DNA from: Molanna angustata | Taxonomy: Eukaryota; Arthropoda; Insecta; Trichoptera; Molannidae | Direction of reading: 5' to 3' | Assembly (NCBI GenBank): GCA_963576475.1 | Contig: OY754981.1 | Location: 22,617,677-22,681,676 of the forward strand | DNA: 64,000 bases | In this document: one piece after another, positions 10,186 through 20,661 of the stretch | Numbering within the stretch: position 1 is the stretch's first letter | Layout: each line of letters starts with the position of its first letter | Program-made: the position numbers and the translations under genes | The notes under the pieces: model-generated | The model's input: the letters and a program-made list of their open reading frames with translations, nothing else | Databases searched by the model: none | What the model was told of the DNA's origin: nothing

Positions 10186-10879
10186 TTAAGGGGGGGACTG
10201 CTGCCAACGAACCTATTTTTCAATTTGATATACCATCATTATTTGTAATCAAATCGTTTTGAAAAAAATAATTTAGATAGTTTGGGTATTAATAAAGAAA
10301 AATATACCTTAACTTTTTGGTAATGTTCTGTATAAATTCTTGTAGAAAAATAATGGCATACCCCGATTTTCAACGTTTATCTTATATTTTTAATAAACTA
10401 TAAGGCGTAGTTCAATATATTTTTTTTTAAATTAAAGAAGACAAAAATACCTAGAAAAATATGATGTGACGTTGCATTAATGCATCAGGTTAAGTAAATA
10501 AACCAAAAAAACATTTATTTTCCATTCAGCGCCATTACGAAATAAAAGTTTTTTTGGTTTATTCACTTAACCTGATGCATTAATGCTACGTCACATCATA
10601 TTTTTCCAGATATTTTGTTCTTCTTTAATTTATAAAAAAAATATTGTTCTATACCTTATATTTTTTTAGAAACTTAAAAAAAAGTCAAAAATCGGGGTAT
10701 GCTTATTATTTTCCTACAAGAATATATACAGAATATAATTAAAAAGTTAAGGTATATTTTTTTTTATTTATATCCAAACTAACTAGGTTGTTTTTTTTCA
10801 AAATGATTTGTTTTGTAGTAATGATGCAATTTCAAATTGAAAAAATAGGTAGGTACGTTGGCAGCAGTCACCCTCTTAA
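10186..10879. mobile_element. 694-bp palindromic foldback element
   Basis: The left end (ttaagggg...gactgctgccaacg) is the reverse complement of the right end (cgttggcagcagtc...cttaa). Homology continues through arms of ~300 bp to a short unpaired centre near 10505-10545. Inner arm markers are 'cacttaacctgatgcattaa' at ~10563 and its inverse at ~10475. Arms differ at scattered bases, so the palindrome is not a fresh assembly artefact. There is no ORF. Related to the single arm at 2940-3245. Confidence 0.85.
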
Positions 10880-10884
10880 ATGGT

Positions 10885-12250
10885 AAAGATTGAGCTGGAA
10901 TTTATACTTAAAATGGTATCGGTAAATTTTGAATAGACTCTACAAATTTTATTTAAACTAAATCTATTCGAGCAAAATGTAAGAGAAATATAAAACGTAG
11001 GTATTGTGAATAAAGATTGTAGGTACTACACAGTATCGATATCACGACCAAAGAGTGGTGGTGTTCATTGTAAAAACTGCAGCATCGTCTATCAATAGTC
11101 TCAACTTACCTATGTACATCTTGCCACGCTGCATGCGAAGATAAGACTGACTCACACGGTGATATGATCCTGGTAAATCTGCACCACATTAATATAATGT
11201 TTCAAAATTATCTTTTATTACCTTGAATCCCCTAAGTCTTTATTTGTTAGTGTTAATTAATTAATGAATCAACAAAGTAAAAAGATTTTTAGAAGAAAAA
11301 ATAAACTATGAAACAATTAATGAATAAAAAAAATATTTTACTAATGAAATGAAATTCACAGAGAAATAACATAAAAAAAACAGTGGAAATTTAAAAAATC
11401 AAAATATGCATATCCTTAACAAATAATACAACATTAATATATAATTCATATTAAATATTCAAATTACATTTTTTTTAATTATTAAAATTATAAACGTCGT
11501 GTAAGACTGCAAAAACGGCTATCTGATACAAAAAAAAAAATTATACTTTCACCAACACCCGCTCCGCATAAGGGGATGTAAATGGCCCATTTACGGCTAA
11601 GAGAGCGACAAGAAAATATGCATAGCACGAAAAGTAGCTCATGGAGCCCTCTATATATTAGCAATCTCGGCACCATAGTGTAAAAAAAAAACTGTCATTG
11701 ACTTCAGATCTTTTTAAATGAGAAACATCAGGGGAATGACCAAGATCTCTGTAAAAAATAACCTACTGGGAATCTAACAAGACAGAACTTCTGTAAGGTT
11801 TTAAAATTTTTCTTCGAGATCACAAAATCCGCATGACCAATGGGACCTTGAGGAGGCCCACGGACAGCAATGAGAAGAAAAATAGTAAATGTATAAAAAT
11901 AAAATTTGTGAACGAGAACGCGATAAATAAAAAAAACCTCATAGAATTTCTTTATTTATTTTTACAATGTGTAGCGAGCCAAAAGAATATAATATGTAGT
12001 TCTTTGCACAATCTGTCAAAATAATTTAATACAAAATGCTGTAGCTTTTGCTCATTATATTATTTTTTTTTTTTATTTTTTTTTTATTTTCCTTTATTTC
12101 CGGGAAAATAATAGAATAATAACATTTTTTATATAGATGCATTAGTATAAGACTAAAACCAATAGTAAATTTCCACATTATTAACAATAAATTTTGACTG
12201 CTGTGCTTACATACTTAAAGCTACATATGAAAAACATTTATATCTGAATG
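10885..12250. other. Unassigned stretch
   Basis: AT-rich, with T-rich runs near 12060-12090. No coding, RNA or clear repeat structure seen. Short frames at 11488-11676 and 11833-12024 lack motifs. Confidence 0.5.
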
Positions 12251-12256
12251 ATATGT

Positions 12257-12322
12257 TCATGAGTGCATGTATGTATGTATGTATGAGTGTATAAGGATGT
12301 GTATATGTGTGTGTGTGTGTGT
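12257..12322 (+). repeat. (ATGT)n/(GT)n microsatellite
   Basis: An interrupted run of tgta/atgt units grading into (GT)n. Confidence 0.8.
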
Positions 12323-12813
12323 CTATATAAGTGTAAGAGAGAATGTATAGGTACCTGCAAGCTCACATAGTTTACTCCAATCAATCTTGATACTTCAATC
12401 ATCCAGTGAAATTCAATCATTATTACTTGAACTGATGGCAGTAGAAAATGAACCTTGGTTCCGTGTAGCCTCAAGAGATTGCTGGTGACTTCCTATTGTA
12501 CTATTAACATCAACAAGGCTGTTAACTGTTATATTCCAAGTAAAATAACCGAATAGCAAAATATTTATTTGGCTTGACTTGTACCCAGTGTGAATGTTTG
12601 TACAGTGTGGAGGTTTGTGCAATAAAGAGTGGCATGAACAAATATTTGCACTGACTTAACGATGAAAAAGTACGTGTGCGATACTGCGCTAGATTATTGA
12701 CAGAGTATATACAACATACATAAATCACCATAATATAATATAAAGGTAGGAATATAACACAAAAATGTGTTTCTAATATATAAAAAACCAGTGGGTTGTG
12801 ACTAACCGATTTT

Positions 12814-13110
12814 GTTCACCTATAGCACAATCATTTATATTCCAAACAGTTCGCCACATTGTTGAGGAGTGCCCACTGCGCAGATTCCCAGGGGATCCAA
12901 CCAGCCTGCATGGAGCGGAACGGGATGTCATGGACTGGCTACAGCAACTGGACCTAAGAATACTGGGACGCAACCACAACTGGTGAAGAATCCTGTCCAT
13001 ATGCCATACGAAAAGTAAAGTAAGTAGTACAATCATTTATGTTTAATTTAGAGAACTAAGGAAGTTGTAGGTATATGTACTTGTTTAACAATAAAATATT
13101 CATTTAAAAA
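12814..13110 (+). mobile_element. SINE family B 3' body split by a LINE insertion
   Basis: 12814-12838 is the start of the family B body (ttcacctatagcac). 13041-13110 is its continuation (gtttaatttagagaac, tgtacttgtttaacaataaa, A-rich tail). The intervening 190 bp is an inserted LINE 3' end. The tRNA head of this SINE is missing or unrecognisable. Confidence 0.8.
12839..13028 (+). pseudogene. LINE 3' end inserted in SINE, 12-bp TSD
   Basis: Flanked by exact copies of acaatcatttat (12827-12838 and 13029-13040). The frame reads FQTVRHIVEECPLRRFPGD, SLHGAERDVMDWLQQLDLRI and ends at a stop ~12986, a typical C-terminal 'H....CPL' end of insect non-LTR RT ORFs. It finishes in an (AAAGT)n-like tail. 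It is a heavily 5'-truncated insertion, younger than its host SINE. Confidence 0.85.
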
Positions 13111-13137
13111 AAACTAAAAAAAGTATTTGCAAAATTA

Positions 13138-13250
13138 GAAATGAATCGAATGAGTAATTTTGCCTATAATCGTTAAAGTGGAACATAGCACACACGCACA
13201 GATGCACTGTGATGATACTTTCTGAATACAATCTCAGCATGATTTCCAGA
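13138..13250 (+). repeat. Diverged relative of the 16.65-17.19 kb repeat
   Basis: Shares in order 'gaatcgaatg', 'tataatcg', 'gtggaacatagcacac', 'cagatgcactgtgatga' and 'cttt..gaatacaat' with the tandem 270-bp repeat at 16.65-17.19 kb. Confidence 0.55.
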
Positions 13251-13251
13251 G

Positions 13252-13346
13252 TGTGTCAACTTGTTATTGGGTGCGTATTAAATTAATATTTGACATAGTA
13301 TCTACATGTTAGTTGCCCGAGAAGCAATATAAAAATAATATAAAAT
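13252..13346 (+). mobile_element. SINE family A 3' fragment
   Basis: Contains 'gtgtcaacttgttattgggt', 'aatatttgacatagta' and 'gttagttgcccgagaagcaa' plus an A/T-rich tail. The tRNA head is absent. Confidence 0.8.
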
Positions 13347-13710
13347 AACCATGAGGCGTGAATATGTGTTTGACAAACAGATATACTTTCAGTTCAAATT
13401 CTGTAGGTATTTTTAAGGAAGTAGAAAAATATTTATTGCGAGAAAAAATCTATACTCAAATAGTTTCATATAGGTAACGCAAACATCTTGCAAGAAGAGA
13501 TATCAGAAATGGCATATTGCATTTTGGCACCCCATACAAACAGAGCCGCAACAACTGCGAAGTGGCTCCCTATCTGATCAAACAAAAACGTTATTGAAAT
13601 ATGAATATTTTGTATGCATTGATATCGCGCCACCCCTGGCAGATGCACAATGTAAACATTTACTTATGATGGACCAGTGTTGCAACATTTTGCGTATAGT
13701 ATTATTTTAT

Positions 13711-14010
13711 TTATTTAATTAATATACAATAATGTGTGTTTATTGCCATAATTGCTAACTTAACGTGTCCGGACTTATATTTCTTTCTACTCCAATACGT
13801 TGCAGCAGCAATTGCCACATTAAAGTCTTCCTTGTTAAATCCCTGTACTACTAAATGATGCTTAGGTATCATCTTGCACATCCCCGCAATCGCAAGATAT
13901 AATTTTCGCCAAATATCTTGAACGAGATTCCGGTTGCGCAGAGCGAAAATTTGTGTCTTTTTGCTTCGTTGGTTCACGTGCAAATCGCCCCCCTTCTCGG
14001 CTAAAAGTTT
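13711..14010 (-). CDS. Unrecognised open frame of ~100 codons
   Basis: The minus-strand frame is open from about 14010 to a stop at 13711. It contains no early ATG. The best start is TTG at 13981-13983 or an upstream splice. The N-terminal LLAEKGGDLHVN faintly recalls the loop of an ankyrin repeat, then LRNRNLVQDIWRKLYLAIAGMC, FNKEDFNVAIAAATYWSRKK and a hydrophobic C-terminus. I do not recognise a family. Base composition is more balanced than the surroundings. It could be a fragment of a host or transposon gene or a chance frame. Confidence 0.25.
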   Translation of the reverse strand, partial: KLLAEKGGDLHVNQRSKKTQIFALRNRNLVQDIWRKLYLAIAGMCKMIPKHHLVVQGFNKEDFNVAIAAATYWSRKKYKSGHVKLAIMAINTHYCILIK

Positions 14011-14245
14011 AAGTTATTTGGTGACAACTTTTTTTATACGTGTTCTTCTCGTCCTATACCCCACTTGTGCATGTTTTTTTTTACATTTTGTGACACCTAC
14101 ATGGAGTCTATTCAGTGTCTTCCATGCGCGGTCGGGTCAGTGTCGGGTCCCAAGGTCTCCGACAGCTTGTCGCGACCTCAACTGTACTGTTAAATCCAGT
14201 GCACTTGCCTTGCCCTAAGGCGATTTCTTCCAACCAACCATGACT
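13930..14245. other. Mixed stretch, possible LINE 3' UTR on minus strand
   Basis: The segment ending at 14243 ('aaggcgatttcttccaacca') resembles the LINE 3' UTR block at 16.2 and 18.8 kb in the same minus orientation. The 94-codon plus-strand frame here has no recognised domain. Confidence 0.35.
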
Positions 14246-14430
14246 AGATAATTGGGTTATGTTTGCAATATGTACACAAATTACCAGTTATTTTTTTAAC
14301 CTCATGACTTAACAAGTTTTGAAGTCCACATTATAAAATCGGCTTGTGAAGTCAACAATATAAACCGCTTGCACAACAGTTTGATATTTTGATATAGCTC
14401 ACATTCTTAATTGTGCATATCTACATACAT

Positions 14431-14535
14431 ACCATCACGAAATATCCCATAATGTGGGGTAACTAGCGACAGGGGTGCGGGTGTGCATTACCTTATAAAA
14501 AGAAGGACGACATATGCGTGTATGCTCAAACACTA
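14431..14535 (-). mobile_element. SINE family C 3' fragment
   Basis: Reads 'catacataccatcacg', 'cataatgtggggtaac', 'gcgggtgtgcattacctt', the reverse complement of the 3' half of the SINE at 38.73-39.0 kb. Confidence 0.7.
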
Positions 14536-14559
14536 GTCACTTCTCAATAAAAGGGCAAT

Positions 14560-14735
14560 ATTCAGAATGGATGGTGAACCTCGGTGCTGAACTTTGGGAG
14601 TAATACTATTCTAAACCGATGCCCACAGCAAATGGCAACAATAACATCTCACATAGTTCAGCAATGAGATGTTATTGTTGCCTGTTGTATTTTCGTTTAC
14701 CCGGCTCTTACGGGACACTCGAAAACAATGATTTA
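14560..14735 (+). repeat. Dispersed repeat D with 18-bp hairpin
   Basis: Shares 'attcagaatgg.tggtgaacc', 'gagatgttattgttgcc', 'tacccggctcttacgggaca' with 29.29-29.40 kb and in part with 38.05 kb. Within it, 14634-14651 and 14665-14682 are perfect inverted repeats (18-bp arms, 13-base loop). Confidence 0.6.
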
Positions 14736-15013
14736 AAAGAATAGTACTAGTTAAATTCGTTTCATTGATTGACATAGGCTTCTTCTGAACTTTTCCATTG
14801 AATCCAATTTTGTAGTGTTGGCTGCCATCAACCCGCATGCCGGAAAATGTCACCCGTCCACCTTTTCAGAGGTCTTCCTACGCCTCTTTTGTTGGTCCAG
14901 GGCATCAACTTCAGGATTCTAGGTGACCATCTGACACTGTCTTACCTCGCAACGTGCACTGCCCACAACCATTTTCAGCCTTGCTGTTCTTGTGTATTTG
15001 TATTTTTTAGATG

Positions 15014-15130
15014 ACATAACTTTAGACATTTGATTCAGACATAACTTTAGACATCTGATTCAGACATACCTTTAGACATTTGATTCAGACATACCTTTAG
15101 ACATTTGATTCAGACATAACTTTAGACATC
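15014..15130 (+). repeat. 25-bp tandem repeat, ~4.7 copies
   Basis: Unit begins acataactttagacattt and ends gattcag. Copies differ at one or two positions (ataac/atacc, attt/atct). Confidence 0.9.
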
Positions 15131-15139
15131 AGTCATTTT

Positions 15140-15469
15140 CCAGGCATTGCATCTGTAGCTGCGCCTTGTAAGCGTGTTGCAATATGCATATCCTCGATGA
15201 TTCTCGAATATTCACGACGATTAACGAAGATCAACGAACCACAGCCCACCGCTGTCTACAGATCTCCATTCATGCGTTGATCGTATATCGAGTAGAGTCG
15301 CGTTAAAGAATCAGAGAGAGACTTGACGTTTGTCCTAAGATAATTTTAATAAAATTAACAATCAAAATCTTTTCTTACACCCTTTTACACATATCCACAC
15401 ACGCAAACACACCCTCACGTTAACAAAAACACAAAGACACCTGATAAATTTTTTCATGTAACTACTATT
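15140..15469. other. Unassigned stretch
   Basis: No motif recognised. Balanced composition at 15140-15320. Confidence 0.5.
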
Positions 15470-15748
15470 GTATTCTATATGTACTTTTTATATTTTTTTT
15501 ATATTTTTTATATTTTTTTATATTTTGTACTTAATTATTTGTACTTTTTATATTTTTTGTGCCTTAGAATATGTTAAGAATTCACGTAGCTAAAATTTCT
15601 GCTTACTTATTGCATAGTATTACCTCAGAACAGGCTTTGCCTAGTGAGGTAATAAATTCCATTTATATATTTCATGTTATTTTATATTTTATATTATATT
15701 TTGTATTGTATTATGGAAATCAATAAATAAATAAAAAAAAAATCTTAA
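15470..15748 (+). mobile_element. LINE 3' UTR with (AAAT)n tail
   Basis: T-rich DNA with a 'caggctttgcctagtgaggt' block followed by 'gtattatggaaatcaataaa' and an (AAAT)n/A-run tail, typical of CR1/Jockey LINE 3' ends. No coding part. Confidence 0.55.
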
Positions 15749-15749
15749 T

Positions 15750-16155
15750 TTATTAGTTCTGACCCACAACATCACAAATGAATTAACTTATTATTTTTAT
15801 TGTACATATTTTATGCGAATATACCGGTGTTGATCACGTAAGTAGTTTTATTTGAAACCTTTCATCACTATAAACAATATACATATTATCAATTATTTAA
15901 TCAACTGACATAAGCAATATCATATTGGGAGGTAGATGTTTTAAATTTAATATAATCCTTTTGAACACGCAAATATGTAATATTAAGATAATCCTTCTGA
16001 CCAAATAACAAGATTAAAACATGTACCCCCAAACATCCTTCATACAATTTGTTCACTTAGAACTCATCAGCACATTATGCAATTGAACCTTGTATACTGC
16101 AAACATTAAAACAAGCTGCAAACAACACGTATATTTGTACATAATATAAACAAAT
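15750..16155. other. Unassigned AT-rich stretch
   Basis: Nothing recognisable on either strand. Confidence 0.5.
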
Positions 16156-16157
16156 AT

Positions 16158-16435
16158 AATGCAAACTGGCGGGACTATTGTCATTAGGCAATATCTTCCA
16201 ACCAACCAAATTGTATATGTACATCAACAAGAGAATGAAAGCGAAAAACACAGCATACCCTAAAATGATTGGGAAAAACAAAGAGAGGAAATCGGGATCA
16301 GGTGTTCAGGGATAAATATTCCTTCTTTAGTTTTTTCTTGAAAATACTAAGTGACTTAGACTACGCAATATCCGGACCAAGGCTATTCCATAGTCTTGCT
16401 GATTGTACTTTGAACGACGTTTTAATTGTTTTGAA
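16158..16435 (-). pseudogene. CR1/Jockey-type LINE 3' end
   Basis: On the minus strand the frame reads SFKVQSARLWNSLGPDIA, a stop, SKSLSIFKKKLKKEYLSLNT and a terminal stop, then the 3' UTR with the 'ggttggttggaagatattgc' and 'gcccgccag'-type block at ~16158-16205. 'ARLWNSL...IR.S.S...FKK.LK..L' is the canonical last ~40 residues of Jockey/CR1 RT ORFs. It is 5'-truncated with one stop. A close paralogue lies at 18.79-19.13 kb. Confidence 0.8.
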
Positions 16436-16444
16436 CGACCAAAT

Positions 16445-16650
16445 CCTTAAAAAACGAGTTGGTTGTGGCCAACGCTATACTTCTCACTACCTAGTCATTC
16501 TACAAAGTATTCCAATAGTATATGAAAATTTTTCAGAATTTTTATGAAATGAATTAGGGGGTCACATTGAAATAATTGACATTATTAGTTAAAAAATTGA
16601 GAAGCACTGATCAGATATCCTTCAAAATCTAATGTTGTCTAAGTGAGTAT
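16445..16650. other. Repeat-like segment
   Basis: Contains 'aaaaaacgagttggttgtgg' and 'ccaacgctatacttctcac', a motif that recurs at 27.87 kb and, diverged, several times at 49.5-50.1 kb. It probably belongs to a dispersed repeat. Confidence 0.4.
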
Positions 16651-17190
16651 TAGATATACAAAATCGGAAAATTCGAATAGAATCGAATGTGTACTTTCTA
16701 TAATCGATAAAATAGAATAAACACGCCGTACATAGTACATAGCATATAGTACACAGCACACATAGATACATTGTGATGAAACTTTCAGAATACAATAATC
16801 TGCAATAAAAAAAACTTTTTAAAATTGCGAATTTATAACCTAGGGGTAGTGAGGAGTAAAATAAGGAAGGTAAGTAGTAAATTGATAATTAATTAAATCA
16901 AATTTCAATAAAGCGAATTTTAGATTAACAAAATCGTATAATTTGAATAGAATCGAATGTGTAATTTCTATAATCGATAAAGTAGAATAAACACGCCATG
17001 CATAGTACATACATAGCATATATTACACGGCACACAAACACAGATACATTGTGATGAAACTTTTAGAATACAATAATCTGCAATAAAAAAAAAATTTGAA
17101 AATTTCGAATTCGTAACCTTGGAGTAGTAAGGAGTAAAAGAAGGAAGGTAAGTAGTACGTTGATGATTATTCAAATCAAATATCAATAAC
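16651..17190 (+). repeat. Tandem duplication, 270-bp unit, two copies
   Basis: 'gaatagaatcgaatgtgta' recurs 270 bp apart (16675 and 16945), followed in each copy by 'ataatcgataaa.tagaataa', 'acacgcc', 'catagtacata', 'gatacattgtgatgaaactt', 'gaatacaataatctgcaata' and 'ggaaggtaagtagta'. The copies differ by scattered substitutions and small indels. Confidence 0.85.
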
Positions 17191-17299
17191 TTATTGATAT
17201 AATTACATGGTTTATGAAGTTTAGGGAAGGTAGGTTAGGTTTTGGTGTGTGGTTAATGTGGCTTTTGATTTTCATCGTCAGACACATACTATCTTGAGT

Positions 17300-17900
17300 G
17301 GTAATATTTGCGGTACACATATTCATTATTATCAGCTCCTATACCTTTACCAGGTACGGCCACAGAATTAAGGTCACCCTCATTTTGACATCTTTGACCA
17401 TATTAATCCACAATGTACATTATATTACTTATAAAGAAGATATTTTAAACCATATCTTAGTAAAATCAAATAAATCCTCACCTCAGGCCATGATATTGTA
17501 ACTGAATATTAACTTCACCGTAAAACAGATTTTTTTTTCTCTTTCATAATGTTTTATACATGATGAAATTCCTGACGTAAGACTTGAAAGATTGTGCACC
17601 TTGATTTTTCTACTTATTTTACATATTCAATTTGTTGTAATTTGATTTCTGTATAATTATTGTATGTATTTCTTTTCGCTTACTTTATTGTAAATTGATT
17701 TATTATTATTGTTACTTCCTCTATCAATATCGTTTAGTTTATTTTATTTGTTAATACTTTTTGTACCAAGCATTAAATTTGTAATATTTGACGTGTAAAT
17801 TCGTTATTGGAATACATTTATGTATATTTAAAAGATTATGTGAACAATTTTATGTAATATATTCTGTGATTTCACCAACAAATAAAAATAAAAATAAATA
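17300..17900 (+). mobile_element. LINE 3' end, mostly UTR
   Basis: A short decayed coding-like piece near 17330-17470 precedes T-rich DNA that ends in an (AAAAT)n tail at ~17880-17900. It is consistent with a 5'-truncated LINE. No diagnostic RT motif remains. Confidence 0.4.
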
Positions 17901-17904
17901 CAAT

Positions 17905-18784
17905 TACGATATGTCGGCAGCCGTATTATTAGCCATATTATAAATCTTTGTAGAAAAAAATATTTCGTTTTAATTCATTTTGGCTACAATACTACATAGG
18001 TACAGATATGTAGCTTGTTTACTATGCGTAGCATTGTACCCAGATTTCGTCTTGTATTGCTAGGAATGTTCATACGCTTGTTATTCCAGATGAAATCTTT
18101 CAAACCGGAAATTGCCGCGGGTTCTTCTGTCTGTTCGAGTGTTTCACGACAAAGATCGTTGTTGCACATTATGTTGGCACCTAGATATTTGTATTTTGAG
18201 ACTCAAATTGAGTGTATTTTTTTAGAGTAATTAAATCGAAATCACCGAGCACAAGCTCAGGCGGGTTCTGTCTCGAGATCGTCCCCGATGAGCGTTCTCA
18301 TCATGAATGTTGAAATGACGTCATAAAGCGATGAATTGACATCGCGCTGGTGGCATGGTTTTGATTAAAGAGGTAATAATTTCTATACCACCAAACACAC
18401 ACCCCATGTTTACCTTCCACAATCCACAACATCAACAGGAAGTTTGGTACGTATTAAGTAACACACCTCTTAAAACAGCCACGATACGGTTATTAATCAA
18501 TATATGCCAACACTAACTTAACCTATAGCACAGGAGCTCGGTTTAAGTATAGCTTTCGTATGTATCAATATTTTAGTTGAATTAACTCAATTATCAGAGA
18601 ATTAATATGCTGACACTGAAAAGAGACGAGGCCCAGCGAGCTGTTTTTGGTAAGTTGTCGTATATCCTTAAATCCCAATGAGTTATATCTAAATATATCA
18701 TTTATTAATTCATGTAGGTATACGTACTGTGTTAACATAATATGAGCTAGAAAATGCATTGTTAACTAAAAATATTATAAATAA
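17905..18784. other. Unassigned stretch
   Basis: Short frames on both strands at 17984-18230 overlap each other and have no known domain. 18230-18480 is less AT-rich but not recognised. Confidence 0.5.
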
Positions 18785-18786
18785 AT

Positions 18787-19125
18787 ATATTGTACACTAG
18801 CGGGCTTATTGCCATTAGGCAATTTCTTCCGACCAACCAGATTACAAAGTATGACAAATATGTGTAAGTATGTACAACAACAAAAGAACTAAGTAAAAAA
18901 AAAACACTAAGATACAATTAAATCAATAAAAAAATGAAAATACTTCATAGCGAAAAAAATGACAAGGAGAGGAAGTTGGGATCGTGTTCAGGGATAAATG
19001 TACCATCATTAGTTTTTTATTGAAAATACAAAGTGAGTTAGACGACGCAATATCCGGACATAGGCTATTCCATAATTTAGCTGATTGTACTTTGAACGAA
19101 GGACTGAGAAATTTTGTATTATGGA
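18787..19125 (-). pseudogene. CR1/Jockey-type LINE 3' end
   Basis: A paralogue of 16158-16435 in the same orientation: the 3' UTR block 'gcgggcttattgccattagg' / 'caatttcttccgaccaacc' at 18797-18836, then upstream on the minus strand the coding end (WNSL..DIA.S.SL..FNKKL...HLSLN in broken frame). 5'-truncated and inactive. Confidence 0.75.
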
Positions 19126-19189
19126 TATGGATTGAAAGATCAAAGTTACATAAAAGGTTTTGGAGCGAACGATGAAAAATATAATCTCT

Positions 19190-19490
19190 CTCAATGAACG
19201 CAGACCAACGTAACCGATTTCATCGAAAGAGTCTCCACTGGAACTGGGCGGGACAAATGATTTCCAGATATGCTGATGGTATGTGGGCCCAGAGAGTCTT
19301 GGAGTGTCGTCTGAGATAGGAAAAAAGAAGTGTGTGACGTCCTTGGACACGGCGGTTAGATTCTATTAAAAAAGTGGCAGGGAGCTGATGGAAAAGATGA
19401 GCCTAGGAGAGGAAAGAGTGGAAGTAAAGAATGGAGGCCTATGATCTGTTCTGAACTCTGGATGCAGACGTGCTGATGATGATTAATAAT
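19190..19490 (+). pseudogene. RTE-like LINE 3' end with (GAT)n tail
   Basis: In broken frames it reads HWNWAGQMISRYADGMWAQRVLE, CRLR, then after a stop VTSLDTAVRFY, and later WRPMICSELWMQTC, ending in tgatgatgat at ~19478-19488. 'HW.WAGH..R..D..W...V..W' is a common C-terminal motif of insect LINE RT ORFs. Inactive. Confidence 0.7.
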
Positions 19491-19494
19491 TTCA

Positions 19495-20120
19495 AAATTA
19501 AGAATTTTCGATAATTTGGTTAAAGAAACTAGTACCATGTAAATGAATTCATGTTGAATTTCATGCCTTAATAACAGTAATATAATACTTGTTGAATATA
19601 AGCGTACGATTTGTGTACGTTAAACGGAGTAAAATTTAAAGAGTTTTTAGCTAAACGCTGAACTAGAGTGACGGTCGATAAACGATTTTATGTGAAATAA
19701 GCTCTTTGAATTGTGAAGAGTTTAACATACATAATACACCTGGAAGGAATCAATGATGAACCTGATACAAAGCTTGTTCATCATTTTTACGAAAAAATAC
19801 ACTGATATGATTCCCGCAAAAGATGTTTCTTGATTAATAGCTTACGGTAATGATGTTTGTGTTTTTGAAGATGTTACTGATAATATGGCCAAGTAACGCA
19901 GTGTTGGTAAAGATTAGTGATGAGCAATGATTCGTAGGTTGTGTTTCTCGAACAAAGATTGATAAAAGTAAGTACCTATAGTTAAAATACTTTGATTTTA
20001 TAAAATTGTTTCAAAATTTTGGCTGTTACATTGAAATCTATTGTCGTTAAGTGACACAATTTCGAACAATTTTATGTAATCAAAGTTTTTAACTAGACTA
20101 TTACTGTTACTTTTGTTGAA
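19495..20120. other. Unassigned stretch
   Basis: Nothing recognisable. Several unrelated AT-rich segments. Confidence 0.5.
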
Positions 20121-20124
20121 ATAA

Positions 20125-20180
20125 CCCAGCCTTAGTCTTGGTCTTGCGAGACTTACAATACCAAGACCGTATGTGTTGCT
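20125..20180. repeat. Outlying piece of the GACCAA minisatellite
   Basis: Contains 'cttagtcttggtcttgcgag' and 'taccaagaccgtatg', inverted relative to each other and related to the array at 20345-20661. Confidence 0.55.
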
Positions 20181-20344
20181 GCAAAAGCAGTCTCGCCTTT
20201 TTTATAAAATTGCTATTTTTAATTAAAAAGTAAGCAATTAAATACGTGCTATTGACATTATAGGTACTATATAATAGTGTTTTGTTATATTTCATTGCAA
20301 TTTATCAATTTTAACAAAAAAAAATATTTTGTAATAAAATTTCC

Positions 20345-20661
20345 AAGAGCTGCAATATTAGCAAGACCAAGACTCGATACAGTATGAAAAAACCAAGACC
20401 AAAACCGCACCTGTAAATGCGAGTCTAAGACCAAGGCCGAAGGTGCAAGACCAACACCAATACCACACCTGTAAATGCGAGTCCAAGACCAAGACCAAAA
20501 CCGGGTGTGCAAGACCAAGACTGCACCTGTAAATGCGAGACCAAGATCAAGACCGCACCTTTAAATGCGAGTATAAGACCAAGACCGGGAGTACAAGACC
20601 AAGACCAAGACCGCACCTGTATATGCGAGTCCATGACCAAGACCACCCCGGTCTTGGTCTT
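20345..20661 (+). repeat. GACCAA-based minisatellite
   Basis: Irregular higher-order repeat of 'aagaccaagacc' hexamers alternating with 'gcacctgtaaatgcgagt' blocks. It ends in an inverted half (ggtcttggtcttg) at ~20650. Open minus-strand frames rich in LVLGLGL are by-products of the repeat. Confidence 0.85.
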
